A stretch of DNA of 64,000 bases from Lineus longissimus (taxonomy: Eukaryota > Nemertea > Pilidiophora > Heteronemertea > Lineidae): assembly GCF_910592395.1 (NCBI RefSeq), contig NC_088319.1, forward strand, positions 1,426,001 to 1,490,000, read 5' to 3'. The notes under the pieces were generated by a model. It ran no database searches, was not told where the DNA came from, and saw only the letters and a list, made by a program, of their open reading frames with translations. The first letter of the stretch is position 1, and every line of letters starts with the position of its first letter. Positions 30,846-41,252 of this stretch are shown in pieces. Both the position numbers and the translations under genes were made by a program.

Positions 30846-33800
30846 ATGGAAAAGCATACGAGCGTGGTCAGCGCGGTCTTCCTGGACGCACGATCAATTG
30901 ACCCGAAATTCAGGTACGAGATGACTTGGAATTTAAGATTTTGATTCTACAGGGTGTTGTTTACTTTTCATAGATTGGTTCAGGCGAGTGCTAAACAACA
31001 CATGGAGGACTCGCCGCAGGCGGTCATAGCGTATGCCAGGGACAACATCCATCTTGAAACAGGTATGCATCAAGGCCTGTCTCCGCATAAGTGGTTTACT
31101 TTACGCGGCGTGAACGCACAAGACCTTTGCTACCATATTACCCACTAACAACGAACTTGTGCGCGATACGTAGCTTAAATTGCTAAGAGGTTAACCAATG
31201 CTTTCTCGTAGATAATGGTTGTTGAAAAGGAATAAATCACGAGTGAATACTCCTTGTTTAACTTGCAAATTCATCATCATTAGCTTATATATCTCACTTA
31301 CACCTTACATTTTGACTGGAGTCAAATGTGGCTATATCAGTGTCTTGTGAGTTTATGTAGGAAATAAAAATTCCATTAGTACGATATGTCTTAGTTTTAT
31401 AACAGGAATTGTCTAAGTTTGGAAAATAATCTACTGCTTAGACCACGTTCCTTCTTTGTCGCCAGACCAGCGCTACCTACCCGACATTGTAGCGGCGAGG
31501 ACTAGCAACGTCCTCCACACCGTCGACAAGGCCACCACGAGAGATGAATTCTTTAAACATAGACAGGAAAGGAAAAGGGAGAACAAAAATTGCGGATTTT
31601 TCTCGGTCAATGGAGAACCTTACAAGCCTCTTGGCGACATATGCCTTAACTCTAAGATTCTCACGCTGCAGAAATTACTCCCTGACTGGCACCTCGAGGT
31701 TAGTAATAAACCTTATCCCATTTCATTTTACCGTGGTAAAGATCTCATCAAAAATCTACTTCATTCTTGGGCGGAAATAGCTTGAACATGCTGAAATCAG
31801 TTTTGGCCAGAACGATGTGAACAGCCATGTGTTTTTCATATCGTTCTGACCAAAGGTACTTAGCTAAACTCGGGAATGAGACCCGATCAAATTTACCAAA
31901 AGATAGTGGTGTTTCACAAGACTAGATTATCCTAAGGGTAGGCCTAAGCAGTGCTCTTTCACGGTGTCAAGTAAAGGCGATAGACCTTACTGTCCAGGGC
32001 TGTGTGACTTTACTATTCTTCATCACACGTATACAGTTTAGTGACAAGAGGTCAGCCAAGTACCACAAGGGAGACGCGGTGGCGCAGTGGTAGAGAGTCG
32101 GACTCATGATCCGGAGGTCGTGGGTTCGATTCCCTGCTTAATCGTCACTTTGTTTCTCCTACTGGTCGAGTTCAAGAATGAGCGCTTTGTAGCTGCTCCT
32201 TGAAACCCCAGATTGACTTCTGTGGAGACCGGGATGATGATAGTCCCAAAGCGCTTGAGAATACCCAGCTATTGAGTAATTCGAGCGCTATATAAGCGCC
32301 GACTATTATTATTTATTATTTATTTACCTTTGGTAAGATCTAAAGTGTTTTTTCAGGGGTACAAGGTTGACCTCTTAGGTTCAACTAAGTTCATTTGGCC
32401 AGATGATGCGAAAAACACTCCACTTTCGCCCGTGTTTCATCGAGTAAGCTCTGGTTACATTGACATGATTACTCTCATTGACAGGCCGGTCAGGTGAGCA
32501 TCCCAAGAAGAATTAGAAAGTATAAGGACAAACCAGAGAATGATAAGGTAAATAGTCTAAGAGGGAACAATGTTATTTTGGCTTCGGGTCTTCCTCAAAT
32601 TAACTTAAGAAATGTATTCCATCCAATCATATTCCATTCATTTCATGCCAGTACACATGTACATTCCATGCCATCCATTCCCATCCATTCCGATACATTC
32701 CTATTCAATTCCATTCCATTATATTCCCCACCATCCATTCCATTCCATTCCAATCGATTCGATTCGATTCCTTTCTTAATTCCATTCCATTATATTCCAT
32801 TCGCATTCTCGCCATTCCACTCCATACCACTCCACTCCACTCCACTCTATTTTATTCCATCCATTCCAATCTATTTTTTTTCAATTTTATTCCATTCCAT
32901 TCCATTTTTTCCATTTTATTCCATACCAATCAAATCCATTCCATTTTTTCCATTCGAATTCATTCCAATCAATTATATTCCATTCTATTCTATTCTATTC
33001 CGTTCCATTTCAGTCTAAATTGACTCTGACCAACAGTGGACAGGAAATACACACATCTCTCTTACATCACATAGCGAAATTTGAGGCAGGTGGCATAGCT
33101 CCCATCAGAGATAGTATCCAGGAGTCCAGGGATCGACTAACCGCAGTAAAAGGGGGCATCCCGTACGAGACAGTGATCCGATTAAAAGAGGTAAGATAAT
33201 CCACACACTCAACGATATCCAAACATTTTTAAATAGTGCGTATTCACTTCGTCCAGGCATATCCGGTTCCGATCTGTGTAAATAGAAACGGGGTTTTTGC
33301 AGGGCACCAAAGTCAGTGGTAGTTTCTCTATTGCATTACAATCACTTCCAGTGTTTGAAAGATTCTCCAAATATTTCGGATGTATTCGAAGGCCTTTGTC
33401 AGTTGCTAGAGACCTCACGTGATCTGTTCATGGTTCGTGGGATGTTCGGAACTGAGTAAAATTTCATCCTGAACATGGCCTGTAGCTCTTCCGAAAACGA
33501 ATGCAAATCTCCTGATGAAGCCTAACTTTATTACAGGAGGCGAAGGCGAGGGAGAAGGCGCTCAAGTCGGAGGAAGACGCAAGACTTGTCATGAAGCAAC
33601 TCTCCAAAATCAACGTGGCCTCCTCGCAGCATGGAACCCTCCTCGCATCCGTTTCTTCCCATCATGCACCGGAGGTAACGGCAAGGAGGACGGCGGCCAT
33701 TACTGAAAAACTTTCGAGTATCTACGATATTCTCTGCTGCATTCACAATTTGAGGGCCAGGGATTTAAAGACAAGGGTATGTTCACTATTCGTTGTTGCA

Positions 33801-36800
33801 AATGATTTTCACCTTCATACGGCACGTAATGTACGACTATCTTGACAACGTACATGTACCAGGATCCGAGATCGAAAGCCCTCCGGCCGTACATTTTAAA
33901 CAGTGTTTTCTAAACAGTGATAGGCCCAAGCGCCGCTGTGGTGTAGACGCTGGTACTCTTGACTAACGGTCGAAAGATCCCGGGTTCGATCTAAATTGTC
34001 GGCGAGAGACTGTAGGCAGGTCTCCTTGTCACACTTTCCTCTCTGCAACCAGGTGTATAAATCGGTACCGGTCAGAAATGCTTAGATTGTAGCACTGGTT
34101 GAGCAGATCATCTGAGGTCTGATGAAAGATCTATGATGACCTCTACCGTTGTTAATGTCAGACTATAAACCCAAAACTTAAACTTTTTAACTTTAACGTG
34201 TCCGAACCTTTGGCACAATGTAGAACGTTGGCCTTGTGAGTAAAAAGTGTCGAGTCCCGACACGGTTGATTATACCACCAGAGCCGTAAAGATAAATAAT
34301 TTCAGGTACCCCTTAAACATGACGTCCTGAAGACCCTGTGTCTTGAGCCCCTTTCGACACCGGGCGACAGGAGGACGCATGCAGGACGGTGAGTACCGGA
34401 CTCCTAATGACTACCCTTGGCACACTGAATAAAGTCTCAATTCAGAAGAATATACGTATTCTTACGTTATGCTAGATTCGGTTCTGGTCTATAGCATTAC
34501 ATTCTTCAACGGCGGCTGTAACCCATGTTAGTGCATCAGCGTCGTTCGTCAAGAGGAGATCTTAGGATGATATGCGCTGAGAAATCTGCATGGATTGTGG
34601 GTCCGAGACGTGGCAACATTTCGGAGGCAGAGGAGAAATGCTACTATCGTGATAAGTCAAACATTTTAACGAACGGCGTAGGCCTTTAAAAGAAAACATA
34701 AGCATAATATTTAGCTTTTTTCCGTTTCAGTTTCCGCTCCAAGATTCTCCATTCTATCATAGACGCAGCCTCGTCATCAGACTCGCCAAAAAACGGATTA
34801 ACTCCAATTATGAGCAGGTAAAGCGTTTTTCATATCATTCTGGCCCAAGGTGGTAGAACTCAGGGATGTGACCAGATCACATTTACCAAAAGATAGTGGT
34901 GTTTGATAAACCTATGCTCTTTCATGGTATCGACTAAAGCAGGTCAACTATGACACCGGCTGTCCAGGGCTGTGTAACATCACTATTTGTGATCAAACTA
35001 TTACTGTTTAGTGACAAGATGTCAGCCAAGTACCTTTGGCCAAATCTATCCAAATGATAGGCTAAATATGGGGTGCAAAATCCCAACCGCTGAGGCAAAA
35101 CGTGGCACAATGTACATCGTTATTTCTCCAACATTACATTTTACATCAAAAATATATGTAATACGCATTCGCAACCAATGCGTTTTTGAATGAAAGGCTA
35201 CATTCACTATTCAACGTATCATCTTATCTTTTAGCATAAGACCTGGTTCCAAACTGGTTCACTTTGGAGGACGCCGCCGACATGGCCCAGGGTTGTTTGT
35301 CCTTGGTGGAGAAAGCCCCGAACCAAGGGTAGAAACCTGGGACGACCTTTTCCATATATCAGACACAATTTGCAAGGAACGAAAGAGATCTCACTGGGAG
35401 AGCGCACAGGAAAATCTCAGGAAGAAGTTGTTTATTGAGTAAGTAGTCAAGTGTTTTTCAAGATAGATCTAACCTCTTGTCACAAATGCTACAAAGCCCT
35501 GGGCAGCCGGTGTCATAGTTCACCGGCTTTAGTTTGCGCCGTGAAGAGCATTGGTGAGGCCAACCCTGAGGATAATCTAGTGTTGTGCAACACCACTATC
35601 TTTTGGAAACAAAGTTCAACAAAGTTCCCTTGGCCAGAACGATGTGAAAAAACACGATAAGGGGGAGTAAACAAAACAAGCAGCGTGCGCAGTGGTATCA
35701 AGCCCTGTCAGATATCTTCAGACGATCGCGACTAGATGTGAATTTATGTCGTGCAACAAAAATTGCCGCCATACACTCATTCATTTCTGGGCTGGATGGA
35801 GCCGCTACCGCAACTTCCTAAGAACCGATCTATGGTGATACAATACTTGCAACAAAGATATCAAGTATCGTCCTTAATGGAGTGGTGTCCTGATTAGATA
35901 GGTCAAATTGAATGGCAACAACCAACTATGGAACAAAAAGAGCGCCCCTCATAGAGACGGTGTCCTTATCAGAGAGCTGTCCGCAAAGGAGGGTTCCACT
36001 GTATTTTCTTTGATTTCTCCAAACGTATGTATCTCTTTTGCCAGCACCCAAGATCCCGGCAGCAAGAAAAACACGGTCATAGCCCAGGCGGTGGCGCACA
36101 AACGCGCGCCGCTCTGGCAGACGATTCAAATCCAGGAACGCGCCTGCTTCAACACCACTGCTTCCTCGCCGTAAGTGTCGCATTTATAAATCCAGGGCTT
36201 GATTACACCTGAAAATACGGCCAGAAGCATTTTCTCAGAAACCTAGCTATTACATGCAGTGGCGGATTGAGGCGGTAGTGCATGAGCCCCACCCACCCAC
36301 ATATCCCTCATTAAATAGGCCTCCGAGGGCAAACCTGATTTGGACATGCCCACCTAAAGATTTTAAAAAGTACATAACATCAATCTATTACACAATAAAT
36401 TCCTCCCAAATCTTTCCTAAAATCAGCACTCGATACTTATGTGATTATTACGCCAGTGCCAGCCAAACTGGAGAGTGAGACCAACCGGGACTACTTTCTT
36501 TGCAGGAAGTCAGTGGAGAGTGCGATTAGCAACATATCAGAGGGTAAATCAGACGGCCTCGTGGATGACATGAAGATCAAACTTGATCACATCAAATACC
36601 AAAAAAACAACGACGTCGTTAGATATCTCAATGCTATGGAGAGGTGAGTCCAGAGGAAGTTACGCGTTGACGTCACTTGGTCACGTGACGACATCCCCTG
36701 TGCCCGCCGCACACGGGCCGATTTTTCATCCAAATATTGCCGCATGTTTTGATGGTCAAGGTCGCGTCGATCACGTAATGCATTCTACCGGTTTATGGCA

Positions 36801-38052
36801 TATGGACATTCTTTCCTAAGACAAACTTCAACACCTGTCGGCTCATTTCGACGAGACGCCGTACAGTATTCTCCACAAGACCATTTGTCATGGTGGTCCA
36901 CCCTTCCTTGGCAGCTTACCACCCTACGTTGGAAGAGCCACCCTGCTCTAGAAGTTTGTAAAGAGTTTTTATAGGGCCCACCTACCTCATGTTACCCACC
37001 GGCCAAATTCTTGAGAAAATCCTGTGGAGAACACTGGTCATATATATGAAACGATCGGGTTCCAATCCAACTCATGTTGTTGTTTTCAGCGAGCGCAAGA
37101 GACACTCCAGTCTCAAGTTCACCGCCTTTACACTCCTGGAACCACTTTATGAGCGCCAGAAGGCGAAGATGGACCGCCTTAATGCGACCATGATCGGCCC
37201 CGTGGTTGACAAGGAAGAGGAAAAAGAGCCGTGTAGTTGGTAAGTTGGAAGATGTTTTAAAGCGGTGTACATTTTATCATAAAAGCGATGTAATCACCAG
37301 AAAGTGCTCATTACAGAGCTTCTGGTTGTCAATACTGGTCACCTGACAGAAAGTCCCACATTAGTCCTGCTTTAGGAAAGTAATGTTTGAATAAACGGAA
37401 GAGGACATGTACGGAAAAGGGGGATGCTTTAAAGATTCCAGATTCCCACTTCTCAACGAATTTGAAATCATCCCTCCCCAGGTACACGCAAATAGAGAAG
37501 GGCTGCAGTAAGCTACCAGCGAACGAAGACTTGGACTCGAATCTAAAGAAACTCTCCAAATTTTCTAAGGAGGACATTCGCCACAGCATACCGCACGCAA
37601 AGGTAAGAAATGAAACATATTTTCCGGTGCTGGTCAAATACCTAGCCTAGCTTGTCGACGTAACGTCAAATAGATCTGCCCAAGTTGAGTTTCCATAACC
37701 GCTATAGATCACCTCGTACCTCTTTAACTGGTGAACGTGAACGTACACCAAGTCGCCCCATGTTTTGAATGTCCATACCAAAACTCACTTTCATCATTTC
37801 CAGGATTATGTCTGCCTGCTCTTGATGTCGTACCCAGCCGTCCGACTGGTGAACGTAGCCGTACAACAAGCCTTCCAATTCGTCATTACAGAGATCCTAG
37901 GCGGAATGCTAGAGTTGTACCAGTTCTGGATGCAGCAGAGACGCATACCCGTTGTCCAAGTGGTCGCAAGCCCCGCCAGCAGGCCGCCATCGATACAGCT
38001 GCGGAAAACGTCAACACGAGGGCGAAGACCAACCAGCACATGTCTTAATTGA
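30846..38052 (+). CDS. Unrecognised 15-exon gene, 704 residues
   Basis: Exons: 30846-30913, 30974-31062, 31466-31698, 32357-32443, 32485-32547, 33014-33190, 33537-33776, 34306-34388, 34731-34817, 35235-35438, 36045-36170, 36506-36643, 37090-37239, 37482-37602, 37804-38052. All 14 introns are GT-AG, phases match at each join, and the lengths sum to 2115 nt (705 codons with stop). The product is hydrophilic with no signal peptide; the final exon holds a mildly hydrophobic stretch (YVCLLLMSYPAVRLVNVAVQ). Exons 6-7 are Lys/Glu/Arg-rich (EEAKAREKALKSEEDARLVM) and could form a coiled coil. Exon 10 has a Gly/Arg patch (HFGGRRRHGPGLFVLGGE). I do not recognise the family. The ATG follows a non-coding stretch and no earlier in-frame exon was found, so the start is probable. 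Confidence 0.78.
31794..32345. mobile_element. MITE family C copy 1, carrying a SINE insertion
   Basis: Intron sequence beginning TTTTGGCCAGAACGATGTG, with a nearby inverted TTCATATCGTTCTGACCAAA, then ACCAAAAGATAGTGGTGTTT, CTGTCCAGGGCTGTGT and TAGTGACAAGAGGTCAGCCA. The same blocks occur at 34824-35045 and, inverted, at 35486-35660. Copy 1 is interrupted after GCCAAGTACC by the SINE. Confidence 0.7.
32065..32333 (+). repeat. tRNA-derived SINE
   Basis: The head has pol III A-box-like (GTGGCGCAGTGGTAGAGAGT) and B-box (GGGTTCGATTCC) sequence with a CAT in the anticodon position. A tRNA-unrelated body follows, ending in AGCGCTATATAAGCGCCGAC and a short ATT repeat. The acceptor stem does not pair as a functional tRNA should. 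It lies inside family C copy 1, with TACC on both sides as a possible target duplication. Confidence 0.85.
32600..33008. repeat. Degenerate ATTCC satellite-like repeat
   Basis: About 400 bases of imperfect CCATTCCATTCC pentamers directly before the acceptor of exon 6 of the 15-exon gene. An open frame through it (poly-SIPFHS) is a by-product of the repeat. Confidence 0.9.
33935..34165 (+). repeat. Second tRNA-derived SINE-like repeat
   Basis: The head CGCTGTGGTGTAGACGCTGG and a B-box-like GGGTTCGATCT, followed by a body unlike the SINE at 32065. No functional tRNA fold is evident. Intronic in the 15-exon gene. Confidence 0.55.
34824..35045. mobile_element. MITE family C copy 2 (uninterrupted)
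   Basis: It shares CATTTACCAAAAGATAGTGG, GGCTGTCCAGGGCTGTGTAA and GACAAGATGTCAGCCAAGTA with copy 1. It lacks the SINE, which gives the empty-site sequence for that insertion. Confidence 0.7.
35486..35660. mobile_element. MITE family C copy 3, inverted
   Basis: The reverse complement shares CACCACTATCTTTTGG, GGATAATCTAGT and the terminal TTGGCCAGAACGATGTGAA with copies 1 and 2. It lies in the next intron but one after copy 2 starts. Confidence 0.65.
35868..36003. mobile_element. Tc1/pogo-like MITE, copy 1
   Basis: Degenerate terminal repeats (TCGTCCTTAATGGAGTGGTG and GGAGGGTTCCACTGTA) match the family at 49591-49777. It ends 41 bases before the acceptor of exon 11 of the 15-exon gene, close to the expected branch and pyrimidine tract. 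Confidence 0.55.
36890..37040. repeat. Dispersed repeat family, copy 2
   Basis: It contains GGCAGCTTACCACCCTACGT, GCTCTAGAAGTTTGTAAAG and GGCCAAATTCTTGAGAAAAT in the same order as 11825-11998 and 51905-52145. Confidence 0.6.
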
Positions 38053-38227
38053 GTTTCAAAACTTCCATAATCAAGTTAACAAATCGAAACATGTACGGAA
38101 CAACAGGAAGAAAATTGTACAAGAAAGTGTATTTTGGGTAAAAACGTGCGTTAACTTCGCCTAAAACAGAAGCCAAGTGATAGCAATTATTGACAATTGT
38201 TGTTTTTTTTGTATCAATGCATTTGAA

Positions 38228-38233
38228 AATAAA
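38228..38233 (+). terminator. Polyadenylation signal AATAAA of the 15-exon gene
   Basis: A canonical AATAAA 176 bases after the stop codon at 38052, in the correct orientation. Confidence 0.65.
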
Positions 38234-38515
38234 TCGTCATGTTGCCATTGGGCCTTTCTTCATGTTGTTGTAGCATTCCACTTGTCCACAGTGATAGCAT
38301 GAACGTTCCTGCAAGGAATCATTTTCAAGGGGAAAGTTGTTGGTAGATTCTAGAAGTCGATTTCACGGCACAGCGCAGTAATACCGGTAATGCGCACATT
38401 GATTACGCATGATCATCCTTTAACGATAGCTTAAAAGGAACGAGACGAAAACTGGTGGATATCATCCGCAAATCCTTTAATTTGGCCGGTATCAGTTTGT
38501 TTTAGTTTGGTATTC

Positions 38516-38521
38516 TTTATT
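38516..38521 (-). terminator. Polyadenylation signal of the 212-residue membrane protein gene
   Basis: AATAAA on the minus strand about 410 bases past the stop codon at 38932. The two convergent genes thus end within about 0.3 kb of each other. Confidence 0.5.
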
Positions 38522-38931
38522 CATTCAAAAAAATGAATATACAAAGATATATACAGAGAAAAATTGCCAGGGCTTTGGCACGAAGCATTATTACAAAGAC
38601 CAGATTACAAAACAAAAAATAGTCCCAGGGTATTTAATGGTACACACCTTGAAAAGTATTAAAGACTGAAATACCAGTTTAAAGAATGATTGTATAAGGA
38701 GGCCCCAGTCTCCATTTGACTAATTTACAAAATGTATAATAACTTGAGTGAGGGATATTGCTGTTCTTTCTACGATATCCAAAGAAAAATTGCGATTGAA
38801 TGGAGATGGAGCTTCTCGACTCATCAATATAAGGAGCCTCAAAAATCATTTCTTATGTAAACTGATAAAGGCAATTGAAGAGACGGTGCAAAGTAGATTC
38901 GCTATTACATAAGCTATCTTGCGAGCCATGT

Positions 38932-39570
38932 CTATCGGCTGCTACCTTTCTGGTAAAGAATTATTGAAAATAGTCCCTGTGAGAGAGACAGCACTGAACA
39001 GATGAGAAACGAATTCACTTCTGAATGAATGCCAGTCCAGTACAAACCGGACCAGATTTGAAACAGCCCTGAGCAGCATTGGTAAACCACTATAAAGGTC
39101 ATGAGGGTCTCCTTGGTAACGAATTCAGCGCGCAAAGCGTCAACACAGAAACCCCACGCAAGTCCGGCAGTCATCAAAAATGGTGAAAGGACCATCATTA
39201 CAGTACCAGGAAGTGCGCGAATTAAAGATGGCTGCTTTAGTGTCTCGCATGAATGAAAGGTGGCGATTCGGTGTGCGGGTATGACGCAGCAAAGTAGAAC
39301 AGTTGACGAGAAACCGAGGAAGATGGTCCGCTGTATCACCGTCGTGATATGTCGCTCTATTGACGGCGCGAGATTGTTGAAGGGAGACTTCCTGAAGAGT
39401 TGGGCGGCTGTGGCGAGGACTGTCGAAATACTAGAAAGATACAGGAGGACCTCTGCCACGCCCCGGCTCGGTAATGGGTCGAATTTGATACGGCCAGTAA
39501 GCACTCCTTCGCAGAATGTCCCCGCGAAGTTGCCAGCACTAATTGGATCACTCGTGTCATTCGCTGCCAT
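38932..39570 (-). CDS. Multi-pass membrane protein, family unknown
   Basis: A single 212-residue frame from ATG at 39570. Hydrophobic stretches suggest four or five membrane spans: VLLYLSSISTVLATAAQLF, RTIFLGFSSTVLLCCVIPA, TVMMVLSPFLMTAGLAWGF, LMTFIVVYQCCSGLFQI and NSFLICSVLSLSQGLFSIIL. No signal peptide precedes the short polar N-terminus (MAANDTSDPISAG). A good splice acceptor (CTTTCTTTCAG) abuts the ATG, so a 5' UTR exon, or an upstream coding exon, probably exists. No family motif was recognised. It converges with the 15-exon gene and shares a short intergenic region with it. Confidence 0.6.
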   Translation of the reverse strand: MAANDTSDPISAGNFAGTFCEGVLTGRIKFDPLPSRGVAEVLLYLSSISTVLATAAQLFRKSPFNNLAPSIERHITTVIQRTIFLGFSSTVLLCCVIPAHRIATFHSCETLKQPSLIRALPGTVMMVLSPFLMTAGLAWGFCVDALRAEFVTKETLMTFIVVYQCCSGLFQIWSGLYWTGIHSEVNSFLICSVLSLSQGLFSIILYQKGSSR

Positions 39571-39579
39571 CTGAAAGAA

Positions 39580-41090
39580 AGCCTGAAGCTATCATGTCAT
39601 GTACAACTATGTGTACGATACTCGCACTCGGTCACAGTGTCTGCAAATACTTCCGTTGGTTTCGAACTGGTCTTTACAATTGTCAGCTTAGCATTTGGAG
39701 GTAATACCCGGGATGTGACCAAATATTTATGTATTCGAATTATTGATTTCGTCAATCAAATTAAATTCCGAATTCGGCCTATGATATCCCTTTTCTCAGG
39801 AGTGGTCATTCGGCATGACGCGGGTCACGCACCTGTCATAAACTTCTAAGCCATTTTCAGTTAAAATTGGCACAATCCACGCGCTTATAACTTTTTCCCT
39901 ATTTTCCTGAGCAACGGTGACCTACTGCCATAAATTATTACTTCGGCTGTGCTCCGGTCATAGTTTCCATACCGGTGTACCTGCTTATTCCACAAAATAG
40001 TTACGTTTCAAGAATCTCTTTCCTCCGGTTTTCTCCAACATCACATCATAACCAAATCTGTTGACGCTCTCTAAAACATGTGCATATGTGTTTAATTGAC
40101 TTTCCGATTGAATGATTGATCCCAAGGCCAGTTCGATGTGTTGGTTCTGAGGCGGTCACTAAATATAAATACGCGCAAGAAAATAGGTCAGGGCAGAAAA
40201 TTTCTCAATGGAACAAAGTTGCAATGATAATCTCTAAGGTAAACTACAACAGATCCAGAAATGACTGTTACAATCAACTCTTGTTAACGGAAGGTCCAAT
40301 AGTTATCAATATACATTTGTGTACATGTCCGAAACAGTTGAATTACTTTCACGGTGAGACCATTTATTCTGTTAGTGTGGAGAAATATTGGACACACGAA
40401 CACAGATTTATCGTTAGGCCATCTGGTGCCACCTGCTACACCTGCGTCAGGTCATCAATAAACCAAGGCCACGTGTCGCACACTCTACCTTCATCTTTAT
40501 AAGGTCATCGATAAACCAATGGCCTCACTGTTGCACATTCATATACATGTATACTCTATTTTCACGCTTGTAAGGTCAACGGTACAGTCCTTTCGTGTCA
40601 CCAATCATTGCGTTTCGACATGCATGAAATAGTGAGAGCGTATACCATTTCAGGCATAGCGTTAGTGGCATGGTGAGAATTTGAGAGATGACCGAAGTGC
40701 ATTATTCCGGCATTATTCACCTGTGCGGTTAATATGCCTGGTGTAAAATCAAAACGATCTCATAAAGGTGAAAATATAGTATTTGATTCAATATGGATTA
40801 AAGAGCATAAAGCTTCCTGATGTATTGTGGCATTAGGCAGGTTTCGCAAGCCTAACGAAGAGCTACGACCGATGAAGTACGAAGCATGCAATGCATGTGT
40901 TTTATCGAGGATTTTTTATTTTATGATTCACCGGTAAACTGGGATGATTTACGAGTTACGCGCTTGAATACCGGTAATCACAGGACAGATGACATAACAG
41001 ACGTGCGTACTCCATCGTTCGTATGAGTTGCGAAACCTCCCTGACTCCATAAATGGAGGAATTGTTTTGACTCCACTGTCTATCACAGTG
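39580..41090. other. Intergenic, no gene recognised
   Basis: No exon with both splice sites and family resemblance was found. At about 40445-40545 a GGTCATCRATAAACCAA unit occurs twice in tandem. Confidence 0.35.
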
Positions 41091-41094
41091 AATG

Positions 41095-41185
41095 TAGAGC
41101 CAGTGTGCTCTACACTCCGGACGCAGTGGACCGGCCTTGTCCTATCGCTATGATTATTGGAACGATGATCAGGATGACGAAATGG
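41095..41185. repeat. Dispersed repeat, inverted partner at 45165-45255
   Basis: ACACTCCGGACGCAGTGGAC and the following GGCC are found as the exact complement at about 45230-45254, and similarity continues for about 75 bases (GATGA, AGGATGAC, AAATGG). The two copies flank the laccase gene. Confidence 0.6.
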
Positions 41186-41252
41186 ACCGCATAGGAATCT
41201 AGTGTTTTGAAGCCCGATCAAGGTTTCGTCTCAACCCTGACCTCGATTCCTG

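Noticed and set aside
32075-32145. Possible tRNA gene with CAT anticodon
   Set aside because: A and B boxes are present but the acceptor stem does not pair and a SINE body with a terminal ATT repeat follows, so it is the head of a SINE.
32494-33018. 174-codon frame rich in SIPFHS
   Set aside because: It is translation of the ATTCC simple repeat; only its first 54 bases (to 32547) are a real exon of the 15-exon gene.
33515-33706. Gly/Glu-rich frame at GGEGEGEGAQVGG
   Set aside because: It is the wrong frame of exon 7 of the 15-exon gene; the phase-consistent frame reads EAKAREKALKSEEDARL.
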